Part shown: positions 50,151-57,828 of the stretch, in pieces
Layout: each line of letters opens with the position of its first letter
Numbering within the stretch: position 1 is the first letter of the stretch
Source: Burkholderiales bacterium
Lineage (GTDB): Bacteria; Pseudomonadota; Gammaproteobacteria; Burkholderiales; JAEUOS01
Assembly: GCA_016790635.1 (NCBI GenBank)
Contig: JAEUOR010000046.1
Span: forward strand, 45,283 to 109,282
Reading direction: 5' to 3'
DNA length: 64,000 nucleotides
The notes under the pieces: generated by a model
What the model was told of the DNA's origin: nothing
The model's input: the letters and a program-made list of their open reading frames with translations, nothing else
Database searches by the model: none
Program-made: the position numbers and the translations under genes

Positions 50151-51041
50151 ATGAGGAAGCTACTGATCGTCACCGCTGCCGCCGCACTTGCCCTCGCGGT
50201 CACCGGCACCCCCACCGCGCAGCAACCGCAGCGCGCGCCGCAGGAAACCACCAAGGTCACGGGCACCGAGGGCGTCTACATCTTTCGCAACGGCAACCAC
50301 CAGGCGATGTTCGTGGTCACCTCGGAGGGCGTGATCGCCACCGACCCGATCGGCTACGGCCGGCCGAGCGGCGGGCAGGACTATCTGAACGCGATCCGCA
50401 AGGTGACCGACAAGCCGATCCGCTACGTGATCTACAGCCATCACCACTTCGACCATATCGCCGGCGGCGCCGCGCTCAAGGCCGCCGGCGCGACCTTCGT
50501 CGCGCATCGCAACGCCTGGCGGCGCCTGAACCAGTTGAACGATCCGCACACCGTCCTGCCCGACGAATCGGTCGGTGATGGCGGCCGGGTGATCACCCTG
50601 GGCGACACGCGCATCGAGCTGACCTACCACGGCCTCAATCACTCCGACTCGACACTGGTCATGCGCCTGCCGCGCGAGAAGCTGATCTTCGTCGTCGACA
50701 CCCTGCCGGTGGGCACCTTTCCCGGCCGCGGCATGATCGACTTCCACCCCCTGGAGACCGAGGACTTCATGAAGCAGGTGCTGGCCATGGAGTGGGAGCG
50801 CCTGATCCCGGGCCACCCCGGGCCCAACGATCGCCTGGGCACCAAGAAGGATGTCGCAGACCAGTTGAAACTCCTGCAGACTGCTTCTTCCGAAATGAAG
50901 AAACTGGCGCAGGAAGGCAAGTGCTGGGACACGGCCGAGCGCGACTTCAAGTTGCCAGACTACGAGAAATGGCCGGGCTACGCCAACGGCCTGCAGTTCG
51001 TGGCGCGACGCTATTGCGGCCTGTGGGGGCGTGGTACCTGA
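50151..51041 (+). CDS. Exported metallo-beta-lactamase-fold hydrolase
   Basis: 296 residues with a GGAGG site and a signal peptide (LLIVTAAAALALAVTGTPTAQ). The zinc motif is SHHHFDHIAGG (His97, His99, Asp101, His102). GLNHSDSTLVM supplies the next His, VVDTLPVG the bridging Asp and IPGHPGP the last His. All five blocks fit the metallo-beta-lactamase superfamily; quinoprotein-relay (SoxH/PqqB-like) members have a similar layout, and there is no reason to call it an antibiotic resistance enzyme. A terminator follows at 51066. Confidence 0.9.
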   Translation: MRKLLIVTAAAALALAVTGTPTAQQPQRAPQETTKVTGTEGVYIFRNGNHQAMFVVTSEGVIATDPIGYGRPSGGQDYLNAIRKVTDKPIRYVIYSHHHFDHIAGGAALKAAGATFVAHRNAWRRLNQLNDPHTVLPDESVGDGGRVITLGDTRIELTYHGLNHSDSTLVMRLPREKLIFVVDTLPVGTFPGRGMIDFHPLETEDFMKQVLAMEWERLIPGHPGPNDRLGTKKDVADQLKLLQTASSEMKKLAQEGKCWDTAERDFKLPDYEKWPGYANGLQFVARRYCGLWGRGT

Positions 51042-51065
51042 GGGTCCCGCGCATCGCTCACCCAG

Positions 51066-51093
51066 ACGCCGCCGCCAGGCGGCGTTCTTGTTT
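51066..51093 (+). terminator. Rho-independent terminator after the metallo-hydrolase gene
   Basis: A perfect 8-bp stem ACGCCGCC / GGCGGCGT with a GCCA loop, followed by TTCTTGTTT, 24 bp after the stop codon. It also separates the convergent Bug receptor 6 gene. Confidence 0.75.
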
Positions 51094-51147
51094 CAGGCGC
51101 CGGCGTCCCATGCCAACGCGGCACGGAGCGGCGCTCGCCGGGTACGC

Positions 51148-52113
51148 TCATTCCGGCTGCAAGCCGATGTCGCGCACCAGGCGCGCCCAGCGCGCTCGTT
51201 CGGCGGCGAGAAAGTCGTTCAACGCTTCCGGCGTGCCCGGTTCCAGCAGCAGTCCGAAGTCGCGCAGTCGTTGCCCGACCTCGGCCTCGCCCAGGGCCTG
51301 ATTCAAGTCGCGATTGGCCCGCGCAACCACCTCGCGCGGGGTGCCGGCCGGCGCCAGCAGCGCGAACCAGCCTGAATAGTCGAACCCGGGAAAGGTCTCC
51401 GCCAGGGCTGGCACATCGTCCAGCCCGGCGACGCGGCGCGCCACCGAGACTGCGATCGGGCGCAGGTCGCCGCGCTTGATGAAAGGCGCGACCGCAGCCG
51501 ATGACAGGAACACAACCTGCGTGCGCCCGCCGATGGTGTCCTGAATGGCCGGCGTGGCGCCGTTGTACGGCACCTGCAGCAGTTTCATGCCGGTGGCCTG
51601 GTTGAGCGCGGCGCTCATCATGCCGCTGAAGGTGCGCGGACCTTCGTGGGCCGCCGACAGCGCGCCGGGTTTGGAGCGATCCAGCGCCACGAGGTCGGCG
51701 ATCGACTTGACCGGCACCCCGCTCGCCACCGCCACCACCATCGGCGACTTGGCGATCATGCCGACCGCATCGAAATCCTTGGCAGGGTCGTAGGGCAGGC
51801 TCTTGAAGGTGACCGGGTTGGTGACGATCGCGGCGGTGGTGGCGAAAAAGAATGTCGTGCCGTCCGGCGCCGAGCGTGCGGCGGCCTGCGCGCCGATGAC
51901 GTTTTGCCCGCCAGCGCGATTCTCGACCACCACGCCCTGACCCCAGGCACGCGCCAGGCGCTCGGCGATCAGGCGCGCGACGATGTCGGGCGAGGTGCCG
52001 GGCGCCTGCGAGACGATGACACGCACCGGCCGCGTGGGCCATGTTTGCGCCACAGCCTGGCCGACGACGAGAAACATCCATGCCGCGCACGCGGCTCGTA
52101 GTGTGACGGTCAT
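51148..52113 (-). CDS. Bug/TctC family periplasmic solute receptor 6
   Basis: 321 residues: signal peptide to about residue 22 (MFLVVGQAVAQ), then WPTRPVRVIVSQAPGTSPD, NRAGGQNVIGAQAAARSAPDG and VPYNGATPAIQDTI. The first loop reads SQAPGTSPD instead of the usual PFxxGGxxD, which may alter ligand binding. It stands alone between a zinc-ribbon gene and the terminator at 51066. Confidence 0.92.
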   Translation of the reverse strand: MTVTLRAACAAWMFLVVGQAVAQTWPTRPVRVIVSQAPGTSPDIVARLIAERLARAWGQGVVVENRAGGQNVIGAQAAARSAPDGTTFFFATTAAIVTNPVTFKSLPYDPAKDFDAVGMIAKSPMVVAVASGVPVKSIADLVALDRSKPGALSAAHEGPRTFSGMMSAALNQATGMKLLQVPYNGATPAIQDTIGGRTQVVFLSSAAVAPFIKRGDLRPIAVSVARRVAGLDDVPALAETFPGFDYSGWFALLAPAGTPREVVARANRDLNQALGEAEVGQRLRDFGLLLEPGTPEALNDFLAAERARWARLVRDIGLQPE

Positions 52114-52164
52114 GCCTTGCCCCCTGTCGCGGCGGCCCGTGACAGCGGGCCCAGGAACGCAAGT

Positions 52165-52359
52165 CTAGCGGGGATGCGGCCCGGCGTCGGCGGCGCGCTT
52201 GACGCGAAAGGTGCTTTCGCGCACGCCCATGCGTTCGACCGGCTCGACCTCGGTGTCCTGCTTGCAGTCCGCGCACAGGGCATACCAGATGTTGCCGACC
52301 CGGCGTGGCCGGCTCAGCGGGAAGAGCGTTTGACAGCGGGAGCAATTCAACACAGCCAT
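52165..52359 (-). CDS. Small zinc-ribbon protein
   Basis: 64 residues with two CxxC knuckles: Cys6/Cys9 (NCSRCQ) and Cys29/Cys32 (LCADCK), spaced as in a treble-clef or rubredoxin-like zinc ribbon, plus a basic C-terminal half. No domain beyond the ribbon is visible. It lies 51 bp upstream of Bug receptor 6 on the same strand. The function is unknown; nucleic acid or protein binding is typical of such small ribbons. Confidence 0.65.
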   Translation of the reverse strand: MAVLNCSRCQTLFPLSRPRRVGNIWYALCADCKQDTEVEPVERMGVRESTFRVKRAADAGPHPR

Positions 52360-52571
52360 GATCTCTGCCCGGCCGGGGATGTTGGCAAGAGCTTCATTAT
52401 CCGGTCCGTGACGTCCGGCGAATTGTCAAACTCGGCAAATTTCACATGGTTTATGGCCCGCTCGCTATCGCGCAACCATGGCATCGTCGTATGCTCAAGT
52501 CTTCAAGGCACGGCCTGCATCGTTCCGAGCGTGAGCGCAATGCGGACCGGCCCGCTCAATTTAGGTCGCCC

Positions 52572-53123
52572 ATGCTCGCAAGCCCGCCCCGAATGCAAGG
52601 AATCGTCGAGACAGGCCACAGTGCCAAGCCGGCTCCTGCCCCGGCGGCGGCGCCCGCCGCCTTTGCCGCTGCCTTCAAGGAGGCGACCGATCGCGACCTG
52701 TTGCTGCTGCGGGCCGCGATCGACCGACGCCTGCTCGACCCGGCGCGGGTCGAGCGCATTCGCCAGAGCCTGAAAAGCGGTACCCAGGTCAGCTACCTGT
52801 CCACCGCGCGCAATCGCGTCCTGACTGGCAAGGTGCTGGACATATCGGATGAACGGGTCATGATCCAGGCCACCGACGGTCAATTGCGCTGGCTGCATTT
52901 CGCGGCGGTCGTGCTCGACGATGCGCCGCGCCCGGACGTTGCGGCAAAAACGAGCGCCGGCGCGCGCTTCGCACCCGGCGACCATGTCAGTTTCGAGGAC
53001 AAGAGACTGGTGCACCGCTTCGGCACCGTGGTGCGGGTCAATCCCAAGACCGTGACTGTTCTGTGCGATGGACGCCAGCAGCGCATCGCGCACGCCGAGC
53101 TCGCGCGCGTGGTCGACATCTGA
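52572..53123 (+). CDS. Hypothetical protein with two SH3-like/Tudor-like beta segments
   Basis: 183 residues from the ATG at 52572; starts at 52446 and 52593 are also possible and no ribosome binding site settles it. After an Ala/Pro linker, residues ~35-70 form a helix (TDRDLLLLRAAIDRRLLDPA). Two beta-rich segments follow: SYLSTARNRVLTGKVLDISD and GDHVSFEDKRLVHRFGTVVR, the second ending with CDGRQQRIAHAEL. These look like small barrel domains, but I do not recognise the family. It stands alone between unrelated genes. Confidence 0.6.
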   Translation: MLASPPRMQGIVETGHSAKPAPAPAAAPAAFAAAFKEATDRDLLLLRAAIDRRLLDPARVERIRQSLKSGTQVSYLSTARNRVLTGKVLDISDERVMIQATDGQLRWLHFAAVVLDDAPRPDVAAKTSAGARFAPGDHVSFEDKRLVHRFGTVVRVNPKTVTVLCDGRQQRIAHAELARVVDI

Positions 53124-53287
53124 TCCCCGCCAGACCGTGGGCAGCCGCGGTGGGTGTGCAAGGCAGTCCCCGGCGTCTCGCGACGACGCGACGAGACTAT
53201 CCCGCGTGATGCGAGTCGCGCCGCCGATCCGTTCCCGGCTCGTGTAAGAATGCCCGACATGCGCGAAACCCTCAGAATACTTACCGC

Positions 53288-53680
53288 ATGACCGCCACCG
53301 CCCTGCCCACCGGCCGGGTCCCGGTGCTCTCGGTCGTGCCGATGCCCTCGGACTCCAATCAGCACGGCGATATTTTCGGCGGCTGGATCATGGCCCAGGT
53401 CGACATCGCCGGCGGGGTCATCGCGGCGCGGCGTGCGCGCGGTCGGGTGGCCACCGTCGCGGTCAATTCCTTCACCTTCAAGCAGCCGGTGCTGATCGGC
53501 GACGTGGTGCTGTTTTACGCACGGGTGGCGCGCGTCGGACGCACCTCGATCGAGGTCGATGTCGAGGTCTATGCGCAGCGCAACCCCGCGGTGCTTGACA
53601 CGGTCAAGGTCACCGAAGCCACGCTGACCTACGTGGCAACGGACCCGGAGCGCAAGCCGCGCCCTGTGCCGACCGAATAG
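53288..53680 (+). CDS. yciA: Acyl-CoA thioesterase, YciA family
   Basis: 130 residues of the hot-dog fold. It has the diagnostic opening SDSNQHGDIFGGWIMAQVD (Asn and Asp in the active site), VNSFTFKQPVLIGD and RTSIEVDVEVYA. E. coli YciA is 132 aa. It hydrolyses a broad range of acyl-CoAs in the cytosol and can prevent CoA sequestration. It is a single gene 135 bp ahead of an MFS transporter gene. Confidence 0.93.
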   Translation: MTATALPTGRVPVLSVVPMPSDSNQHGDIFGGWIMAQVDIAGGVIAARRARGRVATVAVNSFTFKQPVLIGDVVLFYARVARVGRTSIEVDVEVYAQRNPAVLDTVKVTEATLTYVATDPERKPRPVPTE

Positions 53681-53815
53681 CGCGACATCCCGCGCGGCAG
53701 CACAATGAGCAAGGTCGCGCGGCAATCCGAAACCGAGTAGCCGCTCCGGGCCGCCGCGCGTAGCCTTGCCTTCTTACTCGCGGTTTTCATCTTCTCCCCA
53801 GATCGGTCCAGTCCC

Positions 53816-55045
53816 ATGCGCGCGTTCGCAGGCTTAGGCGCTGCCGCCCCCATCCTCATCGGCGCCTCGGTCATGCTGACGCTGGCGATGGGGCTTCGGC
53901 AAAGCCTGGGATTGTTCGTGCAGCCGGCGGTGCAGGAACTGCCGGTCTCGGTGGCCGACTTCACGCTCGCGATTGCGGTGCAGAACATCGCCTGGGGCGT
54001 GTTGCAGCCGGCAGCCGGCGCGTTGGTGGTGCGCTACGGCTTCCGCCCGGTGATGACGGGCGGCGCGATCCTCTACGTGGCCGGACTCATGCTCCTGGCG
54101 ATGGCATCGGGCTACACCGCCGTGATGCTGGGCGCGGGCATCCTGATCGGGGCGGCGCTCGCAGCCGTGGGCTCCGGGACGGCACTGGCCGTTGCCTCGC
54201 GCCCGGTGTCGCTGGCGGTACGCAGCACGGCGCTGGGCATCGTCTCGGCAGCCGGTTCGCTGGGTGCGATGCTGGCCGCGCCAATCGGTCAGGCACTCAC
54301 CGAATGGCAGTCATGGCGTGCCGGCGTATGGGGTTTCGTCGTGCTGGCGCTCATCATGCTGCCGGCCGCGTGGATTGCGGGCCGGGTCGACCGCGTGCCG
54401 ATTTCAGGCTCCAATGCGCACAAGACCGATGGCGCATCGGCACGCTCGGTGTTCACCGGAGCGTTTCGCCACGGCCGCTTCATGATCATGTCCGCCGCCT
54501 ATTTCGTGTGCGGGCTGCAATTGGTTTTCCTGACCACGCACCTGCCGTCTTACCTGATCCTTTGCGGCGCCGACCCGATGCTCTCGGCCAAGGCGTTGGC
54601 GACCATCGGTGCATTCAACGTGCTGGGGAGCCTTTTTTTCGGCTGGGCCGGTGGGCGCTGGTCCAAGACATCGCTCTTGGGTTGCATCTACATCGTGCGC
54701 TCGCTGACCCTGGCCTGGTACTTTGCTGCGTCTCCGACACCGGATTCGACCATCCTCTTTGCTGCCGTGATGGGCTTCCTGTGGCTGGGCGTCGCGCCGC
54801 TGGTATCCGGCGCGACCGCCGAAATGTTCGGCCTCAAGTGGCAGGCGATGGTTGGCGGCATCGCTTTCATGAGCCATCAGGTCGGCAGCGCCGTCGGCGC
54901 CTTTGGCGGCGGCCTGCTGTTCGATGCGTTCGGCTCCTACACCATGGCGGTGCACATCGGCGTGGGCATGGGCGTCACCGCAGGGGTGGTGCAGCTCGTT
55001 TCCTCGATCCAGGCCGGGCCGGGACAGCCGCGACCAGCCCACTGA
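53816..55045 (+). CDS. MFS transporter, monocarboxylate/oxalate-formate-type
   Basis: 409 residues with about twelve hydrophobic segments and no signal peptide. The first helix pair holds LTLAMGLRQSLGLFVQPAVQ and the loop VVRYGFRPVMTGG, in the usual helix 2-3 place. AGSLGAMLAAPIGQAL lies in helix 5, and SHQVGSAVGAFGGGLLFDAFGSY near the end is typical of the OFA/NarK-like subgroup. It probably carries a small organic anion across the inner membrane. It ends exactly where a convergent hypothetical gene ends. Confidence 0.88.
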   Translation: MRAFAGLGAAAPILIGASVMLTLAMGLRQSLGLFVQPAVQELPVSVADFTLAIAVQNIAWGVLQPAAGALVVRYGFRPVMTGGAILYVAGLMLLAMASGYTAVMLGAGILIGAALAAVGSGTALAVASRPVSLAVRSTALGIVSAAGSLGAMLAAPIGQALTEWQSWRAGVWGFVVLALIMLPAAWIAGRVDRVPISGSNAHKTDGASARSVFTGAFRHGRFMIMSAAYFVCGLQLVFLTTHLPSYLILCGADPMLSAKALATIGAFNVLGSLFFGWAGGRWSKTSLLGCIYIVRSLTLAWYFAASPTPDSTILFAAVMGFLWLGVAPLVSGATAEMFGLKWQAMVGGIAFMSHQVGSAVGAFGGGLLFDAFGSYTMAVHIGVGMGVTAGVVQLVSSIQAGPGQPRPAH

Positions 55046-56158
55046 TCAGGCAGCACCTGCGCCGGACGCACCGTTGCCGGACGACGCGGCGTCCGTAGTC
55101 GTTGAAGACTGTCGGCCCGAAGGCACCAGGCGCGCCAGCATGCCGAAGACGATCACCGACAGGCGCGCCTGCTTATCCTCGATGCGCAAGCGTTCCTTGA
55201 GTGAACTTGCGTCGATCTCGCCGCAGCGGATGGCCTGGTTGACCGCCAGCAGGCGGTTGCGCTCGGGGTGGACTCGAAAACATGCCTCGATATGCTTCGG
55301 CGCGCCCTCGCCGAAGCACACCTTGAGCGCGTGCACGGCGCGGGCCGTGAAGTCGGGATCGACATAGCGGCGGTGCAGTTCGGCGATGTCGGTCACCCCG
55401 AGGTGCTCGCCGCGCACCGCCACCACCGCCGCAATGCCCTCGGCCTTTTGCGCGCGCGACGGCGCCGGCTGGGGCTTCATGAGGTTGATCGCGTCGACCA
55501 GGCACTCGAAGGCACAGAAGTAGCCGGTGTAGCGCCGCAGGATGTCGAAGCGATAGGTCTCGGCCGCGACCGGGCGCGGCTCGTCGATCCAGTACATGGC
55601 CGCGCGCACGCGGCGCTCGATCTCGCGCGGCAGCGCATCCAGCGCTTGCAGCACCGGCGTTATGCGCTCAGAGGCGAACGGCGGTGCCGCGCCTCCGGGC
55701 GCGCCGTGCGTCAGGTGCGACCACCAACCTGCCGAGGTCGTGCCCAGCACGCCGGCTGCGTAGATGCCCAGCAGGACGGCCAGGCGGTCAGCGGCGTCGA
55801 TGACGGCCGCGACGCTGCGCTCGGGCACGCTCACCTTCGCCTGCAGCACACAGCCTGCCGACTTCAAGATGCTGTCCTTGACAGGTTCGGCGTCGATGAC
55901 GATGCCCAGGGTGTCAAAACGCAGGGCCGCGGAAGGCGGTGAAAAATCGCCGTGGATCAAGACCCACAGCGCGTCGCCCCACTCGGCAGGCCAGCGCGCC
56001 AGGCGCGTCTCGAGCGCGGCGATGCCGATGGCGCGCGGCGCGGGCATGCCCTTGGCGTGCAGGGCAGCGGCCCGTGCGCGGGTGCGCGCATGGAGCGCGG
56101 CTGCCGAGTCCGGTGCCTCGGCAGCGACCGCCCGGGCGCCTGAAGCGGGCGTGGTCAC
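55046..56158 (-). CDS. Hypothetical protein, mostly helical
   Basis: 370 residues without signal peptide or clear membrane segments. The first ~40 residues are Ala/Arg-rich. A central part with MYWIDEPRPVAAETYRFDIL and RRYTGYFCAFECLVDAINLM appears helical, and AELHRRYVDPDFTARAVHAL follows. The tail is low-complexity Ser/Thr/Gly. I do not recognise a family or any catalytic motif. It is divergent from the repair operon (119-bp spacer) and convergent with the MFS gene. The frame is well supported by length and GC3 pattern. Confidence 0.65.
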   Translation of the reverse strand: MTTPASGARAVAAEAPDSAAALHARTRARAAALHAKGMPAPRAIGIAALETRLARWPAEWGDALWVLIHGDFSPPSAALRFDTLGIVIDAEPVKDSILKSAGCVLQAKVSVPERSVAAVIDAADRLAVLLGIYAAGVLGTTSAGWWSHLTHGAPGGAAPPFASERITPVLQALDALPREIERRVRAAMYWIDEPRPVAAETYRFDILRRYTGYFCAFECLVDAINLMKPQPAPSRAQKAEGIAAVVAVRGEHLGVTDIAELHRRYVDPDFTARAVHALKVCFGEGAPKHIEACFRVHPERNRLLAVNQAIRCGEIDASSLKERLRIEDKQARLSVIVFGMLARLVPSGRQSSTTTDAASSGNGASGAGAA

Positions 56159-56276
56159 TCGGCCCCGGCGATGCCAGTTACGGGTGGCGCAGCGGTAGCG
56201 GCGGTGGTCGGGCGCAGCGGCAGTTGCACGGCGAGGCTCCGGATTTTCGACGCAAACACGATGTTACAGTGCACGC

Positions 56277-57314
56277 ATGACGGCGTCGGACGATCTGGTG
56301 GTGCTGCGGCCTCAAGGCCTGTACTGTCCTGCGGGCGACTTTTTCATCGATCCCTGGCGCCCGGTCGAGCGTGCGGTGATCACTCATGCGCACGCCGACC
56401 ATGCGCGCGCCGGCCACGCCTCCTACCTGGCAGCCACCCCAGGCGCGGGCGTCTTGCGCGCGCGGCTGCCTGGCATCGCGCTCGAGTCGCTCGATTACGG
56501 CGCGGCCCTGACCATGGGTGGGGTGCGCGTCTCGCTGCACCCGGCCGGCCATGTGCTGGGCTCGGCGCAAGTGCGCATCGAACAGCATGGCCGCGTCTGG
56601 GTGGTGTCCGGCGACTACAAGGTCGCGCCGGGTTTCGCCGCCGAAGATGCGACCTGCGCCCCCTTCGAGCCAGTCCGTTGCGAAACCTTCATCAGCGAAT
56701 CGACCTTCGGCCTGCCGGTCTATCGCTGGGACAGCCAGGCCGCGATCATGGCCGAGATCAACCGCTGGTGGGCGGACAACGCCGCCGCTGGGCGCGCCAG
56801 CATCCTGTACGCCTATTCGCTGGGCAAGGCGCAGCGCCTTCTGGCCGCGATCGATGCGTCGATCGGCCCCATCGTCTGCCATGGCGCGGTCGAGAACGTC
56901 AATGCCGCCTATCGCGAAGCCGGAGTGCGCCTGCCCGAGACGCTCGCCGCCCTGTCGCTCAAGCGCGCCGACCGCGGTCGCGCACTCGTCATCGTACCGC
57001 CCTCGGTGCGCGGCAGCGCCTGGGAAAAGCGCTTCGGCAGCGCGGCCGACGCGTTCGCCTCGGGGTGGATGCTGCTGCGCGGCGCGCGCCGCCGCCAGGG
57101 TGTGGATCGCGGTTTTGCCCTGTCCGATCACGCCGACTGGCCCGGGTTGCTGGCCGCGATCGACGCCAGCGGCGCCGAACGCGTCATCGTCACGCATGGG
57201 CAGGTCGATGTCCTGGTGCGCCACCTCGCCGGGCTTGGCCTCACGGCCGGCGCGTTCGCCACCGAATTCGGCGGCGACGATGGCGCCGAGTCCCCGCTCG
57301 CGCAGGCCGCATAA
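56277..57314 (+). CDS. Ligase-associated DNA exonuclease (metallo-beta-lactamase/beta-CASP family)
   Basis: 345 residues. The zinc motif HAHADHA lies near residue 38 and the later LHPAGHVLGSAQ supplies the next His. A beta-CASP insertion follows (ESTFGLPVYRW, then SLGKAQRL), and GFALSDHADW and IVTHGQVDVL close the active site. This is the bacterial protein found beside ATP-dependent ligase and helicase genes (DNA repair exonuclease, formerly mRNA 3'-end processing factor-like). It is the first gene of a five-gene plus-strand operon to 62876 and is presumed to trim DNA ends before ligation. Confidence 0.92.
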   Translation: MTASDDLVVLRPQGLYCPAGDFFIDPWRPVERAVITHAHADHARAGHASYLAATPGAGVLRARLPGIALESLDYGAALTMGGVRVSLHPAGHVLGSAQVRIEQHGRVWVVSGDYKVAPGFAAEDATCAPFEPVRCETFISESTFGLPVYRWDSQAAIMAEINRWWADNAAAGRASILYAYSLGKAQRLLAAIDASIGPIVCHGAVENVNAAYREAGVRLPETLAALSLKRADRGRALVIVPPSVRGSAWEKRFGSAADAFASGWMLLRGARRRQGVDRGFALSDHADWPGLLAAIDASGAERVIVTHGQVDVLVRHLAGLGLTAGAFATEFGGDDGAESPLAQAA

Positions 57315-57321
57315 TCGCCGC

Positions 57322-57807
57322 ATGGACCGCACGTTCCAGCAACGTTTCATCACCGAGGTCGTGCCGCGCCTGTCGCGGCGCTGGCGCGAGGGCATCTGGG
57401 TCGGCTGCGTGTTTCGCGCCGTGGCCGAGTCCGGCACGTTGCACGCGCACTACATCGCCGCAGCCTGGCAGCCGCCGACCGGCGACGGCCTGCCCGTGAT
57501 CGCGCGCCTGCCGGATGCGACCTTCCTCGCGCCGCATGAGGCCGAGCGCGCGCTGGTGGGCCTGATCGACACGCTGCCCCCCGGCACGCGCCTGACCCTG
57601 GCCGGCCCGCAACACATCGACCCGGCGCTGGTGACCCAGGTGGTGCTCTCTGCGGACCGCAATCTGACGTCCGCGTTGAAGGAAGCCCTGGCCGCCTTTG
57701 TCGGTGCCGAGCAGGCGCGCAACGTGCACGCGATCCGCGAGACCTACACCGACCGCGACGAGGCCTTCGAGGCTTTCAAGAAAAAGCTGTTCGGCGACGC
57801 GCTCTAG
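57322..57807 (+). CDS. Hypothetical protein inserted in the ligase-associated repair operon
   Basis: 161 residues from the ATG at 57322, 7 bp after the exonuclease stop and 21 bp before the ligase start. It is neither of the usual operon members. Seen: FITEVVPRLSRRWREGIWVG at the N terminus, then a beta-rich middle with TRLTLAGPQHIDP and a charged helical end DRDEAFEAFKKKLFG. The central part resembles a ribonuclease-H-like or VRR-type fold only loosely; no catalytic acidic triad is clear. Position implies a role in DNA end repair; sequence alone does not show it. Confidence 0.65.
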   Translation: MDRTFQQRFITEVVPRLSRRWREGIWVGCVFRAVAESGTLHAHYIAAAWQPPTGDGLPVIARLPDATFLAPHEAERALVGLIDTLPPGTRLTLAGPQHIDPALVTQVVLSADRNLTSALKEALAAFVGAEQARNVHAIRETYTDRDEAFEAFKKKLFGDAL

Positions 57808-57828
57808 AGCCGCCCCGCCACCCGCGCG

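Noticed and set aside
50151..51041. Reading the metallo-beta-lactamase-fold protein as a carbapenemase
   Set aside because: The zinc motif is shared by the whole superfamily; nothing in the context or length indicates antibiotic resistance.
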